A stretch of 64,000 bases of DNA from Botryotinia globosa (Eukaryota > Ascomycota > Leotiomycetes > Helotiales > Sclerotiniaceae), in assembly GCA_014898425.1 (NCBI GenBank), contig RCSZ01000017.1:620001-684000 (forward strand), written 5' to 3'. The first letter of the stretch is position 1; every line of letters begins with the position of its first letter. Below, piece after piece: positions 44,729 through 56,387 of the stretch. The notes beneath the pieces were generated by a model that saw only the letters and a program-made list of their open reading frames with translations, made no database searches and was not told the origin of the DNA. The translations under genes were made by a program, and so were the position numbers.

Positions 44729-45886
44729 CTATGCAATAAATTCAAGTCTCGAGCGACGTCTCTTTCCATTATCTCCTCCTCTCCCTCCTTGTGCATTGGT
44801 GCCGCCATTTTTTCCACCTTGTCCCTTATTGCCTCCCTGTGCATTCCCTGTATTAGCTGCTTTTGCAGAGGTACTCGTACTAGCTGCCTTTCCAGCTTTG
44901 ATCGTAGCACTAGCTGCATTAGCATTTCCTTCGGCAGCTGAACCCTTCAAACTCGCCGCAGCAGCTGAGCTTGCCACCGAGTTGTTAGGCCCAGCAGCCA
45001 CTGCACTTGCCGCTAAAGCAGCAGCAGCTTGACCGCCAGATCCATCATTTGAAGCTGCATTCGCAGTGGTACCTGAGCCGGTAACTACGAATTTAGTGCA
45101 GTCATCTGCGGTACCGCGCTGGGCGACAGGCATGATAACTGGTTGATGATTGGATGAAGAAGCCATTGTGCATACACGGTAATTTCCAGCCGGGAGACCG
45201 CCGGGAACGACAGCGGAAAGAAGACCATTACCATTGCCTGCATCGTTGATACCTTTGAAGAAGGCAAACTGGGTAGCGTCGAGAGCTTTCGTAGGGTTCA
45301 GAGAACTACCAAGGTCTTGGACAGTGACGTGAGTGTGGCCAATTACTTTACCGCCGGAGAGATCTTGGGGTGCAGCGAAGTAGGTAGAATCGGCATTGGT
45401 GAAGGAACCGGCGACAAGATTTGACATTTGAACTGTGATGTTGAAGGTGGTGTCTGATGGGATGCCTTTTCCGCCCGTTGGAGGATTAATGATGGTTGAA
45501 GAGACCATGGCGGTCTTGGCGGGAAGCTTCCCCATTGCTATTTATGATTAGATTCGCGTCGACTAGATATAGTTCACAGATAACTTACGGATGCCGTTAC
45601 ATGATCCTGTAGTAACTTGTAGACCATTTGTCAAAGTTGAACCCGAGCAAAAGTTGATGAAGTTGTTCTTCGATGTTGCTGATTTCGCTTGTCCAGCTTC
45701 CGCAGCACCAATTTCTCCTGAACCATCGGCGAATGAACCGCTCTGAATAGCATCTGATGCTAATGTAAGGGATGCATCGTTTTCACTGGCAGCTGTAGCA
45801 GCGTCCTTTGTCCCCTTTTGCGGTGATGGAATTGCCGCTACAACACTTATCAATGCAGCTACACTTGCGATTTTGCTGATGTACAT
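44729..45886 (-). CDS. secreted protein with conserved fungal extracellular domain and Ala/Gly/Lys tail (368 aa, 2 exons)
   Basis: Exon 1 is 45589-45886 and exon 2 is 44729-45537. A 51-bp intron (GTAAGT...AAATAG) in phase 1 joins CNGIP to MGKLPAK. A signal peptide is visible (MYISKIASVAALISVVAA). The central domain (~95-260) has TFNITVQMSNLVAGSFTNA, YFAAPQDL, VIGHTHVTVQDL, FAFFKGINDAGNGNGLLSA and HQPVIMPVAQRG-DDC. These strings recur in many fungal secreted proteins that databases often mislabel 'ribosomal protein S17'; the real function is unknown to me. The last ~110 residues are low complexity, first Ala/Ser-rich, then Gly/Asn/Lys-rich, ending in a basic cluster KRRRSR. No anchor signal. 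Conserved His residues could bind a metal, but that is speculation. Confidence 0.82.
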
Positions 45887-48231
45887 TGTTATAATTTAAA
45901 GCTTGGAGTTATAAGTGGAAATGAGATTGTAGTATAAATGAATGAAGACCGTCGAGGTGTGGGAGATGGTGAAGATTAGATGCACGGTCAACGTGATCTA
46001 CTTGAATGGCAAGATAGAATAGAAGTAAATTAAAAGAGAGAAACTGTAAAAGAGAGGAACCCGCCAAATAACTTTGAACAGAGAGAGAAGAAGAGATTGC
46101 TTGTGACGAGGTTGAAAGAAAAGAAGAAGACGAAGTGAAGTGTCTATACTTATTCTTATTTCTTGGCATTGCGGCATCTGTGAATGTAGTGTAACCTTTC
46201 CTTGATAGACAGAAGTGATCATAATTCTGCGCGTATATTGGCCATGGAGATCCCGTTGTTGCATAAGAAGCTATGAAACTAGACATGAGATCGAAGTTGT
46301 CGCAGCGCCTGGAGTACCTGTCATCTGAAAAAAGAGGAGGGAGTATGTAGAAATATCAGACGAGGATTATAATCTGGGACTACCGGTATATTGATCTCAA
46401 CTAATTCGTGAACATGGGATGAAGTGGGTGGGATGAAGTGGGTGGGCATGAAGTGGGTGGGATGAAATGGGATGAAATGGGATGAAATGGGAGAGATGTA
46501 AACACAAAGGTTGGCTGTGTTAAGGCTGATTGGAAACCGTTGACGTCTGAAGTGCAAGGGTGATCAAACTCGCCAACCTTCCGATAACCTTAACCATGAA
46601 AATTCCCGCCTACCAAAACTCTGGTTGCAACACATCTAATCGGATTATCGAGACGATGAGGAATCAAAGGAATTTATGATGTATTGGAATTGAACAAGGG
46701 CAATGATATGTATGGTTATGATATATGAGAAGTAAGACGTTTGAGTATGTGGCGCTGATGATAGCCATGATTTGGAATCTGATGTCGTTGAAAGAAGAGA
46801 TGAAGACTTCACTGTTACTATTGTCACCACTACTATCATTAGAGTCCACGTACCTGGGTAATTAAAGTCACCTCCCACTCAATAGAATTCACAGTCGCGA
46901 AGATTCCTTTGTATCACTTGATGATAATTCAATCGCGATGACCTTTGCATCAATCACCAAAAGAACCCCCCCCCTTCTCAATCTTGGACTAAGACTCCGC
47001 AAACTACGATATCAGATGAGGCTACCAACCGAACTATGCTGGGGGACTGAGTCCTCTTGACAGTTTACATCCGAGCATCTTGCGGTTTGAAGTTTCCGAC
47101 ATTGAGGATCATGTTGGTAAGATCTCGGATTATTGATCAGGATCAAGGTTACAGCTTTACTCTATAACCACCAAGTTGTCTCAACAAGCCGCAATATTGC
47201 TTGCAAGACATTGGATCTTGGCATCAGGATTTGACAGCATGGGGATGAGTCAAGTCCAGGCAATCAATCACACACCATGCTCCAAGTCAGAAAACATAAC
47301 GCTCAGTCAAAGTCCATTCCGTGCAAGACATTAGTTGATACTCTATTGGTCCATATTTCCATACAAGGATTCAAGCTTGGCTATACAAAGTTCAGTTACT
47401 CCCATGTTGAACGAAGTGATGCTGTCAAAAGCAAGTCGGCATTCGTGAGTCGTGACATGTTTTTGATACAAAGCCGAGTCGAAAATGGCTGATTGAGAAT
47501 TGAGAATTGAGAAAGATGCCATTGCCAAGTCCCAAGCCAACATTTTATCGCGGATTCCACAGCGTAAGCACACGAGCTATACCTCTGAGGCTCTGACACC
47601 CGAAGGAGTTCCGCTGGTTGTACAACTGGCTGAAGATGGCCCGAGACATTGGAATGATGAGTGAGCATTGACAAAGTCCCCAAAGTCGATTTTCCGAGAT
47701 GATCGTGGGGCGGAAGTGATGCCATCAGGGTTGGTGCCTTGCATATTAACGTGCAGTATTCAGTCTGTGCTAATACTGCTTCCACCATGGTAGTAGTAAT
47801 GGAAACCGACTCGTAGAATCCAGAGTGAAGAACGCACCTTGAGTTCACACAATCACGACTCCGGATATGGTGGGATGGTGGGACTGCGTGAATGGAAGGA
47901 CATGTATGATAAGAAAGTATGACAACGACTACGCTTTCGCCGACATTTGTCTACGATACAATCTCATCTCATCTCATCTTGCTGAGGCTCAATGTGAGGG
48001 GCATGCTTGGCTCGTGCAAGTGCAAGTGCAAGTGCAACGATGAACCCCTTCATACCCGTCACCGCATGCCAGTCATGATAAAATACAACATGAAAGAGTC
48101 TGTACACAGTCCTAAGAACAATGTCAAGGGAATGTGAAGGATATACAAAGGAGAGAACATTGTCCGATGTTTATGGTAGGTATTACATTGTTTGACACTT
48201 CTGTCCTTTGACCCATTCCCTCTACATTATA

Positions 48232-48400
48232 CTACATACATACATACATACATACATACATACATACATACGCACATACGCACATACGAACATCCACTAA
48301 CCCACATACCCACCCACACACACATTCAACACACACACACATTCAACACACACACACATTCAACACACACACACCCACACCCACCACACACACACATTCA
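48232..48400 (+). repeat. (ACAT)n followed by CACACACATTCAA repeats
   Basis: About ten copies of ACAT, then degenerate forms, then several CACACACACATTCAA-like units. Simple-sequence DNA, no coding call. Confidence 0.85.
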
Positions 48401-48956
48401 TCCCACTTTTGCCGTCAAAATATAAATTTATTTTCGAGAATTGATTCACGAGCGAGCCAGCCAACCTTCTGTATCACAACATCTGTACCATACATTCGAT
48501 CCTCGATCTCTCTTCCACTGGTGTTCTCAAGATATTGTTGGCATATATGTTTGTTTCCTTTGACCAGAAGTAATACACACATACATACATACGTTGACAC
48601 TCTTCTCTCCATCCACCTGTTGACTTTTAGACCACCAAATCAAACGCACCCAATATTATTATATTAGTATGCGAGCACCTCACAATTCCGTTCCACCTGC
48701 ATCGAAACCTTTATTAATGAAACCGCAAATAGCTATCATGTCTTCTCCAGAACCAAGAGTCGTAAAGCGACCAAGTAAGATTCTTTTTTCTTCCTCCAAT
48801 TTTGTTCTCTTGTCTTCAATCGCGTCCTCGTGAAATTTTACATGGGCAATTCCCTTCCTACACCAATTCAGCGGGTCGCGCCGCTCTAATGCCAAAGGGA
48901 AAAAGAAAGAAAACAAGAAAAAATCAAAAAAATCGTTTCAATCAATTATTGAACTT

Positions 48957-49008
48957 CACCACACTTATTATCACTTATTATCACTTATTATCACTTATTA
49001 TCACTTAT
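48957..49008 (+). repeat. 10-bp repeat CACTTATTAT upstream of Nep1
   Basis: Four to five direct copies of CACTTATTAT roughly 160-210 bp upstream of the Nep1 ATG. Position suggests promoter or 5' UTR; whether functional is unknown. Confidence 0.75.
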
Positions 49009-49166
49009 ATATTATTCCCCGTTAACTCGCACAATTATTTGACTCCTTCACCAATCCATCCATACATACAGAGATACAACAATACATCTTCTTCTTACAA
49101 TTCAAAATCTCTTTTGGAAGCATTCAACATTACTTCTGCCATCCCATCCACTGACATTTATTCGCA

Positions 49167-49972
49167 ATGGCAGGAACTCAGTCTGAACCCCCTCCAAGTC
49201 TTCCTCAGGTCATCGCAGAACAGCATGTTCCTATCCCTTCAACCGATAAAGATTCGCAAAGATTGATTGTCGTTCTCTCTAATGCCAGTCTCGAAACTTA
49301 TAAACAATCTTCGGGTGGTGGAAGACCTGGCGCTCGTGCCGCAGAGGAAAAGTACTCTCTTCTCAACAGTGATGAGCACATTGGTATTATGCGCAAGATG
49401 AATCGAGACATCAGTGATGCCCGACCTGATATTACACATCAGGTTCGTATATAATCAAGAAAGTGATCAGTCATTTCAATACTGACCTATCGCAGTGTCT
49501 TCTCACCCTCCTCGACTCGCCGATCAACAAAGCCGGCCGACTCCAAATCTACATTCATACCGCCAAGGGAGTTCTCATTGAGGTCAGCCCAACGGTCCGA
49601 ATTCCACGTACCTTTAAGCGTTTTGCCGGTCTGATGGTTCAACTCTTACATCGCCTCTCTATCCGATCTGTCAACTCTCAAGAAAAACTCCTCAAGGTTA
49701 TTACGAACCCGATCACCGACCACCTACCTCCCAATTGCCGAAAGGTTACATTGAGTTTCGAATCACAATTGGTCCGTGTTCGGGATTATGTGGAGACGTT
49801 GGAGCCGAAGGAGAGCATTTGTGTCTTTGTTGGTGCCATGGCAAAGGGAACAGATAACTTTGCAGATGATCTAGTGGATGAGAAGATCTCCATTAGTAAC
49901 TACAGTCTTTCTGCAAGTGTGGCATGCAGCAAATTCTGCCACGCTGCAGAGGATGCATGGGATATTATTTAG
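49167..49972 (+). CDS. EMG1: rRNA pseudouridine N1-methyltransferase Nep1/Emg1 (250 aa, 2 exons)
   Basis: SPOUT-class methyltransferase that methylates the hypermodified pseudouridine of 18S rRNA and is needed for 40S biogenesis; acts in the nucleolus. Exon 1 is 49167-49442 and exon 2 is 49496-49972. A 53-bp intron (GTTCGT...CGCAG) is in phase 0. Family landmarks are all present: [87 protein letters not shown] and [20 protein letters not shown] (trefoil-knot cofactor region). The start ATG is preceded by a long AT-rich leader. Length is normal for fungal Nep1. The poorly conserved first ~25 residues are Pro-rich, as usual. Confidence 0.95.
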
Positions 49973-52900
49973 ACTATTCCGCTGTTTTTCTCATCCCACA
50001 AAAATTACCGACGAACACATTCGACAGTATACGAATGGAGGAACGGAGCACAAAAGACCGCAGGGTTGTGAGTGGTATGAGATAATGGGCATTGGAGGTT
50101 TGGTCGATTTGAAAAGGTGAAAGCGGGACCATGGAGCAGATTCAACGATAACAACATCGTTCGATATGCTTGTGGTCGCCGGGCTTGGGTATCTGTGTGC
50201 TCTGTCTCTGTTTTTACAACCAAAACATAAGGCGTTCAACATTAGATCCAAGACGCTTCAGTCGTCTTTGTGGAATACTTCAACTTGATCCACATCTCTT
50301 TTGTCTTTTCTAGTATCATTTTGCATCCACTTTAGAGCTTAGTAGCTACTGCACGCCGGATGACGATAAGTATTTCCCCTTTTCAGCATACATAACATAC
50401 CTTTGGCGTAGAATTTTGCACTCAGCTTCCTCCCTCGAGGCTCGAGCTAGCTAAACTGCAAGCAGTCAAATTGGCATGGGAGATTGGTTCATGCTGCTAG
50501 GTGGCAGACACTACCGCGAGTCATTCGGTGACAGCGGATAGCTTCATGTACAAAAATACTACACTGGTCAATGAAAGGGAAATTCTCCAAAATTTGAACA
50601 AATCATAATGCGTGAAGTTAATCCATCTGTCGCATGCCCCATTCTTCTTGCCCATTCTTGCCCATTAGCTTGCAACTTGACAAGAACGGTTTTCGCGTGA
50701 TCAAGAATGGGATAACGGTTAACCCGCCTTGGATTTTACAGTACAACCAAACATTTATACTTTTTCCATGCAGGTTCTAGATTCAGGTCTGCGCAATCGA
50801 GATGGAAATGGAAACGGAACTGGAAACTTATAGATCTTGAATTAATCCGCGTATAGTTCATTGGGTATTCTCCTGTCGCCTTGAACTGACATGTCAGAAA
50901 ATCGTAATAGCAAATCGAGTCTTTCAACCTCGGAAGTGAAGCAGCTGCTCGTTTTCATCAAATTATGGGGATGGAAGACTCGAGTGTGGTTCAGATTGTC
51001 CTATTTGCTAATCATTGCAGCATCGCATGATCTCGAAACCAATCGCTTTTATTTGAGGCGATGCAATACCGGTAATCCTGGTCTAGAGCAGTCGCATAAA
51101 TTGGTAGAATGTTGGTAATACTTGGTACGAGACGAACAAGATTTTGTATGGATGGACGGGAGATCTTCGTAGGAGGCCGGAGACGTGGCATGCGGAGAGG
51201 GGAGAGGGGAGATGGGTCACGGGTGGTGCAGCGTGCAGCGTGCAAGTCTTCTTTATGGTTACGATGCGGGTTATGAACGGTAGGAACGGTAGGCGTGGTG
51301 TAGGTACAGGTACAGACAGGCACAGGATCCTGCATCGGGATGATGATTGCTTTATAGTTAGCTTGGTAGATTATAGACTTGTACGGAGTAGACGATGATG
51401 CAGTAGAAGAAGTGACATATGATGGGAGACAGATTTTAACACAAGTCAATTGGGCAACTTTACATGTCAATCAAATCACAGTCCTCCTTTTGAAAATTCT
51501 ATATCAATTCAATGGATTGAGATTTCGATACGGAAAATTGTAGGAATCTTTCTGAACCTGCTTCTAAATTTACTGATAGTTCAGATTCTCGACTACGACA
51601 CTGCACTCACTGCTTTTGGTTGATGGATGCTGTTTATCGCTTCGCGGTATTGAGAGATAGACACATGACATTGGGATATGTATGATATGGACGCTTTTCA
51701 ATCGGGCTTGCAATTGGGTGTGTTTTGTATCTTGTGTGCAGTTTTATCCGTCTACCCTAACATTACCAGCCAGCCAGGTATGATCTATGTATGGTTGGGC
51801 ACATTTCCTTGCCAGGCTCGCCAGGCCAGGCCAGGCACGCACAAGAATCGGCCACGATTACCCATACGAAATTAGGTGAGTGAGTGGCTCGAAACTCGAG
51901 ACTCAAGAGTGGCTCGAGTGGTCCAAAATGCTTGCTTGCTTGCTTGCTTGGACAGGATGGATTGAATCGATGGATCATGGAGTTCAAAGTTCTTGACATG
52001 ATCAAATCAATCAAATCACACCCAAAACTGGTTCGCTAATTACTACGCCTGGCTCGCTGGCTGAAAAAGAAAAAAAGTTGTGGGGATGTGCTGTAGTGTC
52101 GAGCGAGTATACATGGGTTTGATTTGATTGATTTGTATCCGTCTATTGATCCATTCATTCGAGGGATTAGTATGATACTATGAGGCGACAACTGTCAAAA
52201 CTAGATAATGTTCTCCATTCTCTTGCAGTATGCATATATACTATTTACTCCGGACTCGAAAGTTCAACACCACATACCGATGCATAAACTTAATGCTTCG
52301 ACAATACTTCTCTTTGGATTCCCTTTGCTCCTTCCTCTTAATGTCTATTCATCAATTCAGAGTTCGAGATATATTTACACATAATACTTGTATAGATTCA
52401 TATATCAATTGAATTTTTTATTTTTTATTTTTATTTTTTGGAAAGGTTTAGGAGATCGATCCCTTTAACGAGGAATTCGGTGCACAGTACGAATTTTGAT
52501 ATCTCGTTAAAGAAGTCAGTTCACCTATTACATTTTATATACATATATACATATCCATATACGTATGCATTTATTTACATTTACATATCCATCTACATTT
52601 GCAGAATTTTCCTTATTAAATTCGTTTCATAATTCCCAAGGACCCATTTTTTCATCTCATAATTCAATTCCTATCGCGGCAGATTTTCGTTTGGGACAGA
52701 GAAATACCTAGCACCGACAGATATTACTTGTCAAGTGTTCCTCCCTCCTGCCTGCTTCTTTACCGCATTTTCCCAACCTCCGAAACTTATCAAACGCCAA
52801 CACTGCCTTCTTGCGAATCTTGCATCACCACGCAACCCATCTTCAGCTATTTTCATCAACAATCAATCCTTTTGTCTCACTCTCTAACCTCCGGAGGGTT

Positions 52901-53526
52901 TGTTTGTGCTTCCCGGCGTGGATCTTTTCTGCATCATCAGCGTAATACGACTTAATTCAACCATCGGCCTTAACCCATCGATCCAACGACAAAAACGATT
53001 GACAAATTAAATCGTTCACAATCATTGCCTGTGTGTTTCATATTCTGGGACTTGCTGAATGAAGTAAATGTGCATGCACACACGAGTTCACCTCATCTCA
53101 TCTGACCGCTGACCGCCTTTATATCCACAACTACCTACATAGGTAGTTAGCAGATCAAGCGGAGCAACTAGGAACAACCAAGACCAAACCGGAGTCACAT
53201 TTTTTGAGAACTTATCAGGGTCGTCATTCCATCTTCATCGGATGTTCCTTTTACTCGGCATAATTTTGGGCATTATTTGAAATACATACATTCACCGTTC
53301 CCCTCTCACCGTTAACTCATTACACCGTTCACGCCACCTCGATTCGAGTCATTCATCTTTACTTCAGTTTGGGAATACACACATACGCGTTCATTCCACT
53401 GTTCACAAGCATAAGAAAATATACATTGCATATTAGATTTCGAAATCAGCACAATCATCTTGAACAACAAACAACATCAAGAACGAAACATAAATTCAAA
53501 TCATACACTAGAAGCCATAACCGAAC
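49973..53526. other. 3.5 kb intergenic, no supported gene
   Basis: Contains only short frames and simple repeats (TGCTTGCTTGCTTGC near 51928-51950). The last ~400 bp before 53527 is C/A-rich and looks like the leader and promoter of the next gene. Confidence 0.5.
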
Positions 53527-55053
53527 ATGGCTTCCCGCGGTCGAGAATCCTCCCGTCCCCCAACCATAGTCACAGCTGCTACTGAAAAAGAAGCTCGTCG
53601 TGTTCTTCAATGGCAAGAAGAAGTCGCCAGAAGTACAGCTGGTAGTTCCACTTCTCCTACTTCAGACGAAGCATACCGTGCTGTAGCTCCAAGTCACGTT
53701 TCCAGAGCACCTGCCCGAACACAAGTTTCCCATGCTCCTCAATCTCAAGCTCCAGAACACCCACCTTTTCGAAGAGCAGAAACTTTTCCCAGAGTTATGA
53801 GGAGAGAAACGTATGCAGGCCATGGGCATCCAAGTACACAAGTTAGTATCCGCAGAGACATGAGTCACGATGAGGAGCAAACTGTCTACGTGGACGAGGT
53901 AGAACGAGCCGAGCAAGAAAAAGAGAAAGAGAAGAATGGTGGTCTCTTCGGCATGACCAACAAAGCTCTCGTGGGTACTTTTCTTGGCGCGGCTGCAGGC
54001 GCTGCATTCGCATATGCAATGGTCAAAAGCGAAGACCCCGAATACGAATTAGAGCCAGAGCGTAAACCGATGCCGGGTCTGAGGAGAAGCTACACCACCG
54101 GTCATGCGGAAACCATCGCAAGTAGCACGAAAGGTTCTTCAGCCGGAGGACCAGAACGCAGATATAGAGTTATTGAAGCTCCGCATGCTCCTATGCCTCC
54201 CCCTGCCTCTAGCTACTCGCGCATTCAACGTGATCGCGAACGTGAGAGAGAGGGCGTATTAAGTCCAATTGAGGAACGTAGTTACTATAGCTCTGCTGCG
54301 CCCTCAAACACAGGCACGAAAATCCGTCGTAGCGCCGCGGATCAAGGAGAAGGTTCAAATGCCGGAACCGCAAGACCACCCACCGCAATCAACATCCGAG
54401 ACAAAGCCCAGAGCATCGCACCCACCAAAGTAAGCGAGCGAACCAGCACCGTCAAAGCAGTCAGTCGTGCCCCAACCCAAGTCTCGCGCGCCCCCAAAAG
54501 TCAAGTCAGCGTGCGCGAATCCGAATACGAGTACGGACCTGCTCCGACTCAAGTTTCTGCAGCTCCAACCCGGTATTCACAGGCGCCGAGAGGCGATGAT
54601 GCCAAAAGTAAGATCAGTCATACACATACCACGATTAAATTCTCACCGTCAAAAGTAGGCGCGAGCTCGCGAGAACGCATTCCCCGATCGGAAGCGACGT
54701 GGGAGCGAGACGATGTATCGGTTAGCGCGGTGAGCGAACGTAGTCGCGCGAGAGATGTCCCGCTTCCGGCGTCGACGGTGGTGAGTGCGAGGTATGGCGG
54801 TGGGTACCGGGAACAGGGAAGTGGATATACGCATGCGGGTGATCGGGAAAGAGATGCGGAGAGGAGGGGAGAGAGGGATGGGAATGATCGGAAGAGTTGT
54901 TTTGATAGGGGGGTGGATGAGGATGGCAAGAGCTATTTTAATCCGCGAGGTGCGATGAGCGTCGCGCCTTCGGATAGTGTTAGTAGTGTGGGGAGTAAGA
55001 GGGAGAGGATTGAGAGGTTGAGAGGGAGATTGGAGAGAGATTTGAGGGTTTAG
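53527..55053 (+). CDS. low-complexity protein with SRAPTQVS motifs and one hydrophobic segment (508 aa)
   Basis: Single exon, ATG at 53527. The protein is mostly disordered, rich in Arg, Ser, Glu, Pro and Ala. Short motifs recur: VSRAPARTQVSHAP near residue 60, then SRAPTQVSRAPKSQVSV and APTQVSAAPTRYSQAP around 315-355. One hydrophobic stretch, LVGTFLGAAAGAAFAYAMV (about residues 148-167), has a GxxxG-like small-residue pattern and could be a membrane helix. It is preceded by an acidic/basic coiled run (ERAEQEKEKEKNG). Similar strings occur in other filamentous-fungal hypothetical proteins as I recall; no function is known to me. The C-terminal third is Arg/Asp-rich and ends RIERLRGRLERDLRV, a likely short helix. 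Confidence 0.75.
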   Translation: MASRGRESSRPPTIVTAATEKEARRVLQWQEEVARSTAGSSTSPTSDEAYRAVAPSHVSRAPARTQVSHAPQSQAPEHPPFRRAETFPRVMRRETYAGHGHPSTQVSIRRDMSHDEEQTVYVDEVERAEQEKEKEKNGGLFGMTNKALVGTFLGAAAGAAFAYAMVKSEDPEYELEPERKPMPGLRRSYTTGHAETIASSTKGSSAGGPERRYRVIEAPHAPMPPPASSYSRIQRDREREREGVLSPIEERSYYSSAAPSNTGTKIRRSAADQGEGSNAGTARPPTAINIRDKAQSIAPTKVSERTSTVKAVSRAPTQVSRAPKSQVSVRESEYEYGPAPTQVSAAPTRYSQAPRGDDAKSKISHTHTTIKFSPSKVGASSRERIPRSEATWERDDVSVSAVSERSRARDVPLPASTVVSARYGGGYREQGSGYTHAGDRERDAERRGERDGNDRKSCFDRGVDEDGKSYFNPRGAMSVAPSDSVSSVGSKRERIERLRGRLERDLRV

Positions 55054-56387
55054 TTTGGGGATGGGTAATGCTGATGTCTTTCTCATCTCTCTCTCTCTCT
55101 CTTTGTCTGTCTGTCTCTCTCTCTACACGAAGATATACTCGGGTCCGGCTGTTTCAACTCATTTACCTTTTTACTATTTACCTTTCTTCACATTGTTTAT
55201 CTTGTCTATCTGTTTTTCTACATAAGTTAGTTGGTCATTGGTCCTGTTCTGATATTTTTATCGTCTGTTTGTTTGTTTTTTCGCGTCGTCTTCGTTCGCG
55301 TGCTTGCGTTCTCGCTTTTTTTTGTATGGATCAATAAATGAAGGATATGCTTGGACGGGGGATGTAATTGTTTGTGAATGGAAAAATTGGATGGATGATG
55401 GGGTGATGGGATGGTGCGATGAATATATGCATATATGAATACATAAACGAATGAATGAAAAATTGTTACGGGATGCTTTTTTGTCTGGTGGGATTTGTTC
55501 GTGATGATTTTTTGTGCTGTTCTGTATGTGGTGAAAATGCTTGGGGTTTGGTGTGTGAAGAAACCTGGCGGAGTGGGTAGTTGGGGAGTAGAGAGTTGAG
55601 GGGATGATATAGTGTCTCCTGGAATCTTTCGATGAAGGAATATATTGCTTTTGAGGATTGGGTTTAGATAGTACGGATCTGGGGAGAGAGATGGAACGGG
55701 ACGTGGGCGTGCGTAGGTATGAGTGTGAGAAGCAGTGGGTTGGGTGGGCTATGGTGATAATATGTTTCTTTCTTTCCTATCTTATGTGTTTAACGATATG
55801 TTTGATTACTATCTATCTGCTTGAGAAGTATTGTAAATATAGTGAGTGGTATATGCATTGTTTGGCGGCCAATCGATTGTGCAGATTTGGAACTATCCAG
55901 AGATTTGTCGTTGAATCCCCTCCCATTGGATCTTTTATATATAGAATGATTGGATATTAAGTGAAGTTTACTCCAGATACTATTCCATATCAGGGTTGAT
56001 GTATTCTACATCAGTCTGTCGAGTTTCGATGACAGCTTGTGTTGGACACAATTTCTATCCAAAGAATACAGCTACTGTATACGACTTCGTCTTCTCATCT
56101 CATCTCATTCTATCTCTACTCTCCATTCCAAGTCTCATGTCTCGACGTTGTCATTTATCTTTTGGGGATCCGTTCCAACACTTCATGTTATTTATTGCCT
56201 GTATCTATATTTCGTGAAATACAAACGTCGTTACCCCGTAGAGCTTACCTCGGCCTCGATTTTTATTGGACCTTGACATACTTATCTTGTAAACATGATC
56301 GACTTCTTCATCCATCATCTGTCAAGAATAGATGCATTACTCTATGACTTTTCATCAAACACCTCTACCTTACTAAATACGCTCAAC
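55054..56387. other. 1.3 kb intergenic, no supported gene
   Basis: T-rich and CT-rich sequence follows the stop at 55053 (probable 3' UTR with CTCTCT runs near 55085-55130). GGATGGATGATGG and TGAATGAATG short repeats lie around 55390-55460. No gene recognised. Confidence 0.45.

Larger units (their letters stand above)
45887..49166. other. 3.3 kb intergenic with short tandem repeats
   Basis: GGGATGAAGTGGGT-type repeats lie at about 46417-46493, a CATA/CACA microsatellite at 48232-48400 and a 10-bp repeat at 48957-49008. Frames here are short and motif-free. The right end is the Nep1 promoter and 5' UTR. Confidence 0.5.

Noticed and set aside
48192..48425. Thr/His-rich frame
   Set aside because: Simple translation of CATA/CACA microsatellite DNA.
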